64,000 bases of DNA from Macrophomina tecta. Taxonomy: Eukaryota; Ascomycota; Dothideomycetes; Botryosphaeriales; Botryosphaeriaceae. Within the stretch, counting starts at the first letter, position 1. Every line of letters starts with the position of its first letter. The stretch is from contig JAKSGN010000023.1 in the NCBI GenBank assembly GCA_024180945.1, positions 1,488,001 through 1,552,000 on the forward strand. Reading direction: 5' to 3'. This document shows positions 42,690-52,799 of this stretch, in pieces. Position numbers and translations under genes: made by a program. The notes beneath the pieces are model-generated. The model ran no database searches. It worked only from the letters and a program-made list of their open reading frames with translations, and had not been told where the DNA came from.

Positions 42690-43794
42690 ACTAGTCGAGG
42701 GTGTCAAATGTAGGGAGATCAGGGAGGTGCATTCAGGGGCGTTAATACCGGTATGTTCTACTAGCCTCGGCTTACTAGAGCGTATGGCCCCTCTCTTATT
42801 GAAGCTGCCGCTCGTTGAATGGGTATAATCTGAACGAAAGCTGACGAATTCATGATTAAATTCCACCGTTTTCTCGAAATCGTATGTTGTAAGCTTGAGT
42901 CTAATTCCTTATATCTGGGACAAAAATTAGGTCCATACTACTGTTGTAGCACCTCTTCATTGGCTTATAAACCAATGAACGAGAAAAGAGATCCCTCTGA
43001 GGGCCAAATTGATTCCCCATCCTAGCTTATACAACGGCAGTATATAAAATAGGGCGGTGTACGGTCATAGTTTACATAGGTGTTGCAAACAGGAATCACC
43101 GGTAATCTCTGTGAACCGTAAACAGGATCTCAAGCAACACCAGGGGAACTTAACAAGCATTGGCTACTAGCTTAGATTAGACTAAGAGGGTATACGAGGC
43201 GCTTCAGGCAGCTTCGTCTCAATCGATATGTTCATCCTCAATAACCATCACTCAGTAAGCTGTGGCCTCCAGCCGGCACAATATACATAAGAAAATCGTC
43301 CATGCTCTACTAATAATCAGTAGACTGTATTGTTGAATACGGTGAATTATCCTCAGATCAAAAGGATACCGCTGCTCTATTTAATGTTCTGCTGCTGCTA
43401 AATAGAGGAAATATGTTATTAATTGATGCAATTTGATTTTAGAACCGGTGTCAAGCACATAAGAGCTTTGGTGCAGTAGGTATAACAGAATATGTAAGAG
43501 CTGATCTAGGTTAATAAACAAAACGATGGTAAAATCCAGTAAGGTTGTGTTGCAAAACAATATGCCCCAAGTTAGCTTACACAATGTAGAGTACTGATCG
43601 TTGTTTTGAGGAACGAATTGATTCTCGGCACCGAGTCGGAGGTGGTGAGAACACCACGCTAAGACAAGAATACTAATGAAGCTCACTACAGGTGATATAT
43701 GACATATTGTGACAAGCCTCAGGCCAAATAAGCATTGGGGGATCTCCTTGCAAGCTGGTCGCAAAGATTTTTCAGCCCCTTCCAGTGCGAGCCT
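42690..43794. other. Intergenic, with the second direct repeat
   Basis: About 1.1 kb. It contains the open N-terminal extension of the minus-strand gene (no ATG), the repeat at 43092-43270, and short open frames without domain signals. An upstream exon of the gene at 43795 may lie here. Confidence 0.4.
43092..43270 (+). repeat. Diverged direct repeat, copy 2
   Basis: Second copy of the segment at 41088-41275, same orientation. The two copies bracket the gene at 41940-42689. Confidence 0.6.
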
Positions 43795-44204
43795 ATGCGT
43801 TTGTTATATGCTGAGCATCACGACATCTACCTCAAGGATATATGGTATGCGCACTTCGAAAACCGTTGCATTTTCGGTTTCAAACCAAGTAACAATGGGA
43901 ACATTCGGACTATCGCGAAGGTGGTAACTTTGGGACTGGAGTATGATACGATGCCGCTCTACCCGCAAGTCCTGGAATACCGGTATCGCGTTCACCAGCT
44001 GGACAAGCAGACGAAAACGCTGGTGGGGGACAAAGACAAGCGCTCCTCCAGAGATCGCGCGTTTTGGTAAGCCTTGGAGCTCGAGTAGAGCCTAAACACA
44101 GTTAGCTGACGTTTTCCAGTGTCTTCTTCTGCCTGAAAATGTCAAAATATTACTGTATGCTCTGCAGAGAACATGAAATTTCGCTCACCCTTGTCCTACA
44201 GTAA
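43795..44204 (+). CDS. Small fungal protein, two exons
   Basis: Exons 43795..44066 and 44120..44204. The 53-base intron has GTAAGC, a GCTGAC branch and TTTTCCAG, and the frame is kept, giving 118 residues. The first exon has a folded-protein composition (YAEHHDIYLKDIWYAHFENR, YPQVLEYRYRVHQLDKQ). The second adds a short Cys-containing tail (CMLCREHE). The frame is open upstream to 43735 without an ATG, so a 5' exon may be missing. No family is recognised. The next gene on the same strand begins 21 bases later. Confidence 0.55.
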
Positions 44205-44225
44205 CGTGCCTGGTTAGTGTCAACC

Positions 44226-45113
44226 ATGCAACGGCCTGCTTCAGTGTTCACAGGGAAATACCCCGGCTACGAGAGTCATTCGCTTTTTCCCAGTGTTGGC
44301 ACCACCACCAGCGCACCGAAACCCCACGCACCGGCTTCTTACCCGCTGGCTTCAGGCATTTCGCACTGGTGCGTGACTTTGATTCAAGAGCTCCGGTCGG
44401 CAAAGCGAGAATTCGACCAAGCTATCCAAAGCATCAATCTGCAGAGCACGACCAAGCTTAAGGAATTGCAATCGGATGTGCAATGCTGTGCGGCCGCAGC
44501 TGCTCGCGACCATAAGCAGCTTCGCGCGATACGCAGTGACATCCACGGGCAAGAGCAACGGTTGCTGCAGATTGGCAGCGATACCAGCGCAATCAAGAAA
44601 CAGCTATCGTCCATCGCCCAAATGCTCGCTCACAGCGATGCAGAGCAAAAACTACACGCGATCGAGATTCGCATGATGTCAGAGCAGATTCAAACCCTCC
44701 CTGAAAGCGTCAACCAGAAGCTAGGGAGAGGCAGGAAGCCCAAAATGGTCCGAGAAGCCACGCCAGCCAGGTGAGTCGGATGGCTACTTTTTTTCTCTTT
44801 TTCTTTTTTTCTCTCTTTCTTTTTTTCTTTTTTTCTTTGTCTTTTTGCCTTTTTTCTTTTTGTCTTTTTGTCTTTTATTTCTTTTTGTCTTTTTTTCCCT
44901 TTTTTTTTTCTTTCTTTCTTACTTCCTTCCTTCCTTTCTTCATTCGTTCTTTTATTCATTTATTTTTTAAGCGCATTCACTGAGTATAAAGACGCTCGCT
45001 GCGTTTGGCAACAAGGAAGCAAAAGGGCGCGAGGTCGAAAGCAGGCAAATCCCGAACCAATGCAAAACATCCCACAGAAAGGGAAAAGTAAGCAATGCAA
45101 GCGGGGAGTTTAG
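44226..45113 (+). CDS. Coiled-coil protein with basic C-terminal exon; intron holds a long pyrimidine tract
   Basis: Exons 44226..44770 and 44972..45113, 228 residues, frame kept (AG/C). The 201-base intron opens with GTGAGT and ends TTTTTTAAG, and almost all of it is T/C. Residues 60-150 have heptad-like spacing (AKREFDQAIQSINLQ, LRAIRSDIHGQEQRL), suggesting a coiled coil. The exon junction region is basic (GRGRKPKMV, resembling an AT-hook core), and exon 2 is rich in Lys, Arg and Gln (QQGSKRARGRKQ). Nuclear localisation is likely by composition. Function is unknown. Confidence 0.65.
44788..44968 (+). repeat. 180-base homopyrimidine tract in an intron
   Basis: The plus strand is almost purely T and C with T-rich phrases such as CTTTTTTTC, and the few purines are scattered. 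It is the body of the intron of the coiled-coil gene. Mirror-repeat purine/pyrimidine DNA like this can form triplex structures (established knowledge). Confidence 0.9.
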
Positions 45114-46017
45114 ATATGAGTAAAACAAAATATTCCACATGGTATCGTTGTCGACGTGACGGATTTTTATAACACATCCATTCACCTCGTGCATTAAAAG
45201 ACAAAAGATCTCCGTGTGCATCACAACGCGGAGCATCGTCTATGTGTCTATGCGAGCTTCCGCTGGGATTTGGAACAGCTTACCAACCTTTCGGTACTGT
45301 ATCGGTTGAAAGCTTTGGAGTGATAATTGGGAACGGTGGGTAACGTACTTGACAGTAGCTAAATTCCGTAGCGCAGTTTGTTATGCTGGTTGCTGATCCA
45401 GTTAAGTATTCCATTATTTTTGCAGAAGCAGTAATAAACTCGACAAATAAGTTGCGTTGGAGTTTTCCTTGCGTTGTTGCTTGTTTCTGTGAAACTTTTG
45501 TGACGTCATAAATCACATTTGAATTGACTTGAAAATTGGAGCAACGCAGGAGAAGGCCCAAGTATACCTATCTTCCGTCAAAATGAACTCCAACAGTGCG
45601 ACTGAGGTTAGGCCCTAAGTCGGTGATGGCATGGGCACGCCAGAATCTGAGTTCAAAGTATTGCGCAGCTTGGGAATATTACCACAAAGGGCTCAACACA
45701 TACATTTGTAACCAGATGAGGTCTTCTCAACCAGAAAAGCCATAATGTGACTTCTTCTCGAAGATAAGAGAGTTTTTTTACTATTATTATTATACGTCAG
45801 TCGATAAAGCAACTACAGGGATTATTCATGTGGCATATACCTCGCGGAGTCGTTCTGAAAGATAATTTATTATGCCCTTAAAGACGTCATAATAATGTAC
45901 GGCGGCTATTTAATTTAGCTCTTGACAGCCATCAACTAGCCATTACATATATTTCTTTCTGGGGTTCTCTTAGTTTACTACCGGATAGTCGGCCACCTTA
46001 AGCGATATCTTGTACCG
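45114..46017. other. Intergenic, possible exon fragment on the minus strand
   Basis: About 900 bases. On the minus strand 45561-45355 encodes a helical, protein-like segment (SQKQATTQGKLQRNLF, FITASAKIMEYLTGSA) ending at a GTACGT donor-like site. It may be one exon of an unrecognised gene. I could not link it to others. Confidence 0.35.
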
Positions 46018-46188
46018 ATGGACGTTGAGCAAAACCAGTTAAGCCCTACTGAGCTGAAAAGAGAGCGCAACAAGCTTCTTCAGCGGCAGTATAGGGCAAG
46101 GCGTAAGCAACAACGAGGACTGCCTCCAACAGAGCCGAGAAAAAGAGGCCGGCCAAGGAAAACCGGTACTGAGCCCCGATCGCAATAA
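46018..46188 (+). CDS. Short basic ORF with AT-hook core (56 residues)
   Basis: ATG at 46018 to TAA at 46186-46188. The peptide has a charged helix (LKRERNKLLQRQYRARRKQQRG) reminiscent of a basic region, then PRKRGRPRKTG, which contains the GRP core of an AT-hook that binds the minor groove of AT-rich DNA. The stop overlaps the next ATG (TAATG), so the following 250-codon frame starts within it. Either these are two overlapping ORFs or one gene whose frame is broken or spliced here. Confidence 0.5.
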   Translation: MDVEQNQLSPTELKRERNKLLQRQYRARRKQQRGLPPTEPRKRGRPRKTGTEPRSQ

Positions 46189-46940
46189 TGAGAGACCTTA
46201 CACTGACCTGGAGTTCAGACAAGGCCGGCAATTCGGTCAGCCTCGACCAGAACGCAGATTCCAATAGCGAACAACGATCTGCTCCTGTACCGATCGCCCT
46301 AGAAGACCCGAACGACGTTCGTAGACAATCCACACGGATGCATGATCAACGGGCCAATACGAGCGGGACCGAGGGTCCGCATAACAGCCCTGCCGTCGAT
46401 AAATCGGCTACACCACACGAGACATCTAATCCGGATGGAAGTATCCAATTACCGGCACAACAGAGTGACACATTGAATCCGACCGAAGCTTTCGTCTGGG
46501 ATCCTCTTCTATTCGAGAGCAGAGAGCCAGCCATCGGCCTCGCTCCCCCATCAGGTGGTTCTACTGCGGCACAATCGCCCCTGCCTCCAACACCAGTCTC
46601 AGCTCCAGACGCCAGACAGGAACCGCCTCAATTGCCTCCGTTCGCGGACTTTTTCCCGACAGAAGAGTTACCTCGGGCTCATACGAATACTCCATTCACT
46701 GCATCGGTCAACGGTTGCGAGACTGATCACTGCGCTGGCTCTAGGATGCATGAGCAGCATTTGAACGGGGCGTCCCATAGCAGGCCACGACCTGCGCAGT
46801 GTCAGCTTGCACAGTCGATGATAGCAGCTGGCATAGGAAGAGGAAGAATGATGTTGGTTCCTCACACGACGTTGTGTTATGTTCCTGTCCAGGTTCCTTC
46901 AATCCCACTGACCATGGACTGTCCACGTTGTCATTGGTGA
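46188..46940 (+). CDS. Proline-rich hypothetical protein
   Basis: Open frame of 250 codons beginning at the ATG that overlaps the stop of the AT-hook ORF. It is low in hydrophobics and rich in Pro, Ser, Thr and Asn (QSPLPPTPVSAPDARQ), then has a Pro/Phe-rich segment (PPQLPPFADFFPTEELP). It ends with a more ordered Cys-containing tail. This would fit the disordered activation region of a DNA-binding protein, taken together with the preceding ORF (inference). No domain is recognised. Confidence 0.45.
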   Translation: MRDLTLTWSSDKAGNSVSLDQNADSNSEQRSAPVPIALEDPNDVRRQSTRMHDQRANTSGTEGPHNSPAVDKSATPHETSNPDGSIQLPAQQSDTLNPTEAFVWDPLLFESREPAIGLAPPSGGSTAAQSPLPPTPVSAPDARQEPPQLPPFADFFPTEELPRAHTNTPFTASVNGCETDHCAGSRMHEQHLNGASHSRPRPAQCQLAQSMIAAGIGRGRMMLVPHTTLCYVPVQVPSIPLTMDCPRCHW

Positions 46941-47140
46941 TTACCCAGGGAAGCATTGGTTTCAGTAGATAGGGAGCTTCAAAAAGAGATACTGGAGTTA
47001 GTAGTGTAGAATCGGCTTCTTGTGTGGATTTCACGTCATTGGCAGGGTTCCGAGCAGTGCGGATACCTCAGATCATTCTTACTTCACGAATAACGCTATT
47101 CAATGTCCTTTATTGCTGCCGACGTCTATTCTCATAACTC

Positions 47141-47728
47141 ATGCCATGCAGACAGTGTCTTTTTATCACTGAGTACCTTTTGCCTTGGTTCTCACTTGAT
47201 AGAACAGGGGGAATAAAGCAGCAACAAGTTTACCTTGAGTTAGCGGAAGAGATAAAGCTGCCTTACCAACTATGCCCCCTGAACAAATTCATTGCTGGTC
47301 CTGCTGTAACTATGCTTCCTCTGTTGTTTGAAAATATGAAAAGACAAAATGCCAAAAGAGAAAATAGTTACCGAATAATTGTAGCCCATACAAGTCCCAG
47401 GAGAATTAGCCTCGTTCGTATCGGCCTTAAATACACGTGTCGTCTGCGCTCGTCCCTTCTAATTGTTGATCGCTGTTGCGCACTTAGAGTTCTAAGACTT
47501 ATACTCCAAAAGGCCCAACACGTCTTTTCACATTATCTGCCAAATCCTTTACAGAGACAGGCTATTCCGAAATGTTGGACGTTTTCCCTCAATTTTGGTA
47601 AAGTGAGGCCCTCCATTAGCACTGGCTCGGCGGAAGCTAACAGACATACGTATTCAGTGGAAGCTGCGACAAACGGATCGATGCGACAATACAGAGGCTT
47701 TACTGTTTCAGCCGGTATGATCTCTTGA
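47141..47728 (+). other. Long open frame of doubtful coding status
   Basis: 195 codons from an ATG. The translation is rich in Leu, Arg and Ser without domain-like pattern, and its codon use looks unselected. It may be chance or a decayed gene. Confidence 0.2.
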
Positions 47729-47977
47729 AACTGAGAGGGGGGGTTGAATATTGACGTTCAGAAACAGGTGCATGAGAAATGAGCTTTCCCTGAATTTTTC
47801 TCAGAATAATAATATCGCGATCGTTTATTATCATTCCCTTGAACCCAATTTCAGGGCTCCATATGTTGCTCCTGTGGGCAGGAGAGGGACGGCTTTCAAT
47901 GTTTCGAACAGGAATGCACCTCAACTTCCTGCGAAAGAGCCATAAGGTAGCGTCGCTCCAATGGCGAGCGCTATGTA

Positions 47978-48210
47978 CAGCCACCTACAGAAAGTCAATG
48001 GCCACCTGGTCCAAAATACAGGACTTACTATAGCACCGAAAGCACTCTAATTTACCCAAAATTGGTCGATAGTATATCGCATGTACATATTTTACATACT
48101 CTGCGCTTTTTAGACGGTGAGAAGTGTCTCTGATGTCATCCTGGCCGTGAGAAAGTAAGAAGGATGTTGGCGCACGAGCCAGGTGGCCATTGACTTCTTG
48201 TAGATGGCTG
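47978..48210. mobile_element. MITE of the CAGCCACC family, copy B
   Basis: Flanked by TA (47976-47977, 48211-48212). Ends CAGCCACCTACAG... and ...GTAGATGGCTG. It matches copy A in reverse orientation along its whole length but lacks about 20 bases near one end (copy A has GGGGACGATGTTGGCGCACT there). Confidence 0.85.
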
Positions 48211-48212
48211 TA

Positions 48213-48693
48213 TTTGAGACGTTTTCCTCGGTTTTATCATTAAGCGAGATTCTAATATCAGTGGATAAAATCGGCTATAGTTCGGCCGTCGGCACGTCTC
48301 TGATTTTGCTACCGTCATGCTGCCGACCACCATACCAATTTGGTACTAGATCCATTTGCCGAACCCCCAACAACCCGCAGGCTTAGGCGGTTCGGCGCGA
48401 CGCTTAGCGGGCCTATACTGTGTAAGTCATAGGCCCTAGGCTGGTCCCCTCCTCCACTGGGCGCACACAACGCACATGATTGGCTGAGAAGGTGCGTAAA
48501 GATAAGCGTGTATGCATGCCAAAAGTAGCGCGGGAGCGACCCAAAAGCAATTCGGCGCTTAAAGACGGAGCAAAGTCTGCCCGATAGAAAGGCACATAAA
48601 GCCAGTTACTCGCCTCTAAAATCCACCTCATTAGAGTGTTTTTTTTTTTTTTTTGCCTCTACCATCAAAATCACAGGTTCTTCATCTCTGAAC
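48213..48693. other. Intergenic, ends in a poly(T) run
   Basis: About 480 bases with no gene. A run of 17 T (48638-48654) precedes the next start codon. Confidence 0.45.
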
Positions 48694-49288
48694 ATGATCA
48701 GGCCTAACACGGTGGAAGCTATATATCAACTCAAGAACTCCATCAGTTTCCTTTCCGATATCATCAGCAGGCAAACCCCAGTCAGACGAATCCGAGAGCT
48801 TTATGAAGAGGTTACTCAATTAGCAAGTATCCTCTGTAAACTACTCGACCGCCTTGAAGGGGGATATAAAGTGCCTACTCTCGCCAATCTCGCCTTGGTG
48901 CAAATTTTGGCCAAATTCAGGGAACTTGAAAAAGTTCTCGGCACGTACACCCCTAGCCTTACTCCCTCTAAGAGCAATATCACTCTGATCCGACATAATA
49001 TCGCAACTTATAGGAGTTTTGTCACCATCATTTGCCAGTAAGTTAAATTCTAGACTAGTTAATTTAACTGCTAATTACTGTAGACGAAGTGCGTTCCGCA
49101 ACTCTGCAGCTTACGTCGAAACGATCAAGGATACAAAAACCGATTTTCAATACCTTAACCAGGAGTTGAGGGAGAATATGAAAGACTTGTGTGCTCGCGG
49201 GTGGAACCAGGCAATTGATATTATTATGGAAGTATATTATACCGAGAGATGCTTACAGGCGTGTATCGTGCTTTTAGAATTTAAATAG
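48694..49288 (+). CDS. All-helical protein resembling the N-terminal domain of fungal NLR-like proteins
   Basis: Exons 48694..49037 and 49084..49288. The 46-base intron has GTAAGT, a GCTAAT branch and CTGTAG, and the frame is kept, giving 182 residues. The sequence begins NTVEAIYQLKNSISFLSDII, then ELYEEVTQLASILCKLLDRL and LVQILAKFRELEKVLGTY. That pattern of amphipathic helices with a Leu/Ser core resembles the helical N-terminal domains (Helo-like or PigL_N-like) found before NACHT domains in fungal receptors. No nucleotide-binding domain follows, so it would be a stand-alone or truncated domain. The family match is an impression, not a proven assignment. Confidence 0.55.
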
Positions 49289-49330
49289 GAGTTGGAATCT
49301 CAACTGGCAACAGAGTTTCTGGAGTATCCC

Positions 49331-49487
49331 TGATGGAACATCACGTGTATTTTATTTCCTGCCAAGTGTAGTCTATGCCGGGGAGGATAAAAGGCTACTC
49401 CACGGCCCCTCCCTTCCAACACCATGCCAACCTATGCCAATTGATCCCATTACTAGTGAATAAGCTGTTACTGCACTTGTTCCAACA
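49331..49487 (+). repeat. LTR-like fragment, copy 1
   Basis: Begins TGATGGAACATCACGTG and ends TTGTTCCAACA. The central part (GGATAAAAGG, CCACGGC, CCTTCCAACACCATGCCAA) is shared with 54788-54933. TGTTGGA..TCCAACA ends are typical of Copia-type LTRs. I find no target duplication. Confidence 0.6.
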
Positions 49488-50307
49488 GAAAAGTTGTGTT
49501 GGATTTGGTGGTGATACCATCAATTGAGAATGAGTGGCATGAGGCGTGAGAGGGACGCTCAGGGGAGTCCTCTTATCCGTCCTCTTCCGTGAGTAAGCTG
49601 AAGTTTATTGTACACACACGTGATATTCCAACAGGTACAGATGACGCTAAGAGCCTATCCCACTACCAGATACTACACACACATAACTTGGACCAGGGAC
49701 GTCCTACTAGAAGCCAAGCGGGTACTACTTTAACAAAGCCTCGCAGTCCGGTACCCAGCCGTGGTTTCCCGGAGCCAGATCACTCAGCACCCCGCGAGAC
49801 GATGTCAGCCGACAAAGGTCAGCAGCCGTAGATCAGCCATCGGCACACTCGCGAAAGCCCTCAAAGTGACTCCTTTACACTACTGCAACGTAGGGAGCGG
49901 TGCTTCTTATAGCAAGTTCAGAGCGAAAATTCAACGAGGATGAACTCTTCCTGGCGTCGACGACACTAGGCCGCATACTGTCGACAGATACCTAAGCGAG
50001 TACTTTGCCAGCGACCGTCAGGTAAAAAGCAGTGGTCTTGGTGGATCCTCTAACACAAAACGAGTCGGTTTCTTGATGGCGTTATCGTCTTTTGCCATGC
50101 TTGTCTAAAGAGGGCTCTGATCCGCATCGGAGGGATTGCCTGGGATGCATAACCAGCTTATGGAATATCGCTGAGTATGTCTTGAGACGGACTCGCATCA
50201 CCTAGCGGCGGCTTACCGATTCTGGGCCACATCTCAGACGGATGATGAGGTACAAAGTATATTTAGTAGTAGTAGGATCCGGAGCCTGAATATCAACCAG
50301 GTCAACC
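49488..50307. other. Intergenic, no gene seen
   Basis: About 820 bases with only short open frames and no repeats that I recognise. Confidence 0.45.
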
Positions 50308-50703
50308 ATGACAGCCGCTGAAAATAGACATTCGGCTCTACTAGCCTCTCTGCGCCGCCTTGAAGAGAGCCGCAGAGCGGTGGCATTGCAGAGCGCGCGG
50401 CATCGGCTTGAGACATACTTACGCCAAGAAAAAATTGCTCCTACGTGTGAGTACTTATTGAGCAGACTGGCTGCTTTCCTTCAGGACCATGTGGATGGTG
50501 AGTATCTCTGCAGCGGAGCTTTCCACGGCTAATGCTGAAGCAAAGGTACACGCTTGTGGATAATTCCTTCTCTAGAGGCGTACGACTTCGACGGCTCGTT
50601 TGACTTTAGTGAAGCAAGCGACAGGCTCGTGACGACCGAGGACGAGATATTCGAGTACATTGAAGCTCTAGAAAATGTGCAAAGAATAAGTGGTCCGTGC
50701 TGA
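50308..50703 (+). CDS. Small acidic/helical protein, two exons
   Basis: Exons 50308..50497 and 50576..50703. The 78-base intron (GTGAGT..TCTCTAG) keeps the frame, giving 105 residues. The first exon is a charged helix (LRRLEESRRAVALQSARHRL) with a Leu-rich end. The second is acidic (YDFDGSFDFSEASDRL, TEDEIFEYIEALENV). No family is recognised. It is a typical short fungal coiled-coil protein whose open frames are too small to stand out without splicing. Confidence 0.55.
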
Positions 50704-51524
50704 TACTGTGGGGAAGCCGAGGGTGCTCAAGCACGAAGTGGGAAGACCGGTGAAGCTAATAAATACCGAAAAGTTTGGAGTGCTATCGTCATTACCATCA
50801 CTGCAAAAATCACTTTTCCTATTAATTTAGTACGTTTAAGTGACTGGAACCAAATAACTTATCTACGTACATTTGCGTACTACGTTTAGCATATAGTGAA
50901 GATTTAAGATAGAATTCTGGTTACTATTCATAACATCCCTCACTTGCCGGATATGATCACACCAATCAAGCGCCATATGGGAGGTGAAGTCACTTACGGG
51001 CAATGAATATTGGTTAGATGAGCAATGAAATAAATTAATAACTAGACACTATTGTACACTACGGTCAATTACTACGCAGTCTGCTTCGATCGAGTCACGG
51101 CTTCGATCGATGTGTGTGGTTAAGCTGACAAGCCCGTTCCGCTTCACAAATCGTCTGAACGAACATTTAAGTGACGCGACAAGAATTACGACGCTTCGCT
51201 GTATGTTTACCAATAGACATTAACGGGCAAATACGGCGCTCTTGGCCGCGGCCGAATAATCAAAAAACGGAAATCGTTGCACTAAGTTAATAGAAAAGAA
51301 CTGATCGATCCAAGTAGATAACACCATCGCCCGTATGAGCATCACCACATACACGAATCATCACAGCTGCGTGAATGCGCTCTTGCGATAATAGATATTG
51401 TCTCGGTGAAGGACCGCAATGCAGATTTTGATTGGCAGTATGAGCTACACGAATTCAGTTCGGCCCATATTGCCACGAGCGAAGCTATACGGCTATAAGT
51501 GGATCCGCATTGTTTGCCCTTAGC
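50704..51524. other. Intergenic, no gene seen
   Basis: About 820 AT-rich bases between two convergent genes with no open frame of note. Confidence 0.45.
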
Positions 51525-52470
51525 TTATAGCTTCTCAGCCCAGTCAAAAGAGCCGATACAGCTAATCCCTGCTCGAACAGCCAGTCCATCAAAAAGCTGG
51601 CGAAGATAGCAATAGTCTGGCTTCTGCTCGAATTTCATGGAGCGGACATAGTCTAAGTAAGCTGCGAACTCGTATGGAAGACCCTCACATACGCCCGTTG
51701 TTGGCGTCAGCAGCTTCTCCCGTAGTATTAAGCTATTTTTCTGTCCATTCGTCTCTTTCAAGAGTTCTTGCCACGGGAGCGATCCTTTGGCCAAGTACAC
51801 CAGGATATACCCCAGAGACTCCATGTCGTCGCGTCGGGACAGCTCGATTCCAAGGTGGGAGTGGATGCTGGCGTAACGCGCCGTGCCAACGAGGTTTTTC
51901 TTATGACTGTACGGGATGTGCTTCCCGGTCGTTGTGTCGCGATAGATGTCCGCTAACCCGAAGTCAATGATATTAACCTGATTCCTATGCGCTCCGGTGC
52001 CCACGACGATATTTTCAGGCTTCAGGTCGCGATGAAGGATGTGATGGGCATGGATATACTCGAGACGGGTTATCAGTTGGCCAGCCAGCATGACGACGGT
52101 CCGAAGAGAGAACTCTCGTTTGCAGCAATTGAAAAGGTCCTCCAGGTTCGGGCCGAGACGGTCCATGACCATAGCGCTGCTGTCGAGGTTGGGGTCGGTC
52201 CCGAACCAGTGAACTCGAGGGATCCCGGGCCCTCCAGCAAGACGCTCGTACGCAATGACTTCGTATTGCAGTTGGCTGTGCTTTGCATCTTTCCTCTCGA
52301 CTTTGACTGCCACTTCGTTGCCGGTCTCGTTGTCCATGCCTGTTCAATTGTTACGACAGCTGTAGTAGCTATTGGTTGAGACACTTTTGAATTGTAATCG
52401 TACCAGCATACACATGGCCAAAGGCACCACGTCCTATTTTCCTCGTCGTAATGTACCTTGAAGCGTACAT
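51525..52470 (-). CDS. Casein kinase 1-like protein kinase (two exons)
   Basis: Exon 1 is 52470..52404 and exon 2 is 52339..51525. The 64-base intron (GTACGA..GAACAG) falls after GHVYA and keeps the frame, giving 293 residues. The Gly loop GRGAFGHVYAG (residues 13-23), VAVKVE with Lys35, HRDLKPEN with Asp127 and IDFGLA with Asp148 are all present. The CK1 hallmarks HIPYSHKKNLVGTARYASI and RRDDMESLGYILVYL follow, so this is a Ser/Thr kinase of the CK1 family with an intact active site. It is a minimal catalytic domain without the long C-terminal tail of the housekeeping CK1 enzymes. The catalytic loop has HRDLKPEN where CK1 usually has HRDIKPDN. That and the short length suggest a diverged paralogue rather than the essential copy. 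Confidence 0.9.
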
Positions 52471-52799
52471 GTGCGTCTATTAGTGTAAGCAGACAACGAT
52501 GCAAAGGGATAGCGTAGTAAAGGGAAGGGTGGCTGTCATGCTCAATTACCATTTCGAACATGTGATGTACGCAGGCAGTGAGACGAGTGAGCGGCGCTGC
52601 GAGAAATACGTCGAAAGACTAGGCAGCTAAGCAGAGAGTCGGCTCAGGCAGTTATTAATATTTCGCAACGCTTGAAATAGTCTAGGTAAAACGTAAATGT
52701 AGAGCTTAATCTGCTAACTACTATTACTCTTATTATGTCCCCATAAATCTATGACTTGCCTTTATTGCCCAGCAAATTCGACTGATTTGTCTTACTGTA

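Noticed and set aside
44690..44959. Lys-rich open frame opposite the pyrimidine tract
   Set aside because: It is the antisense reading of a T/C microsatellite (AAG/AAA codons) and not a gene.
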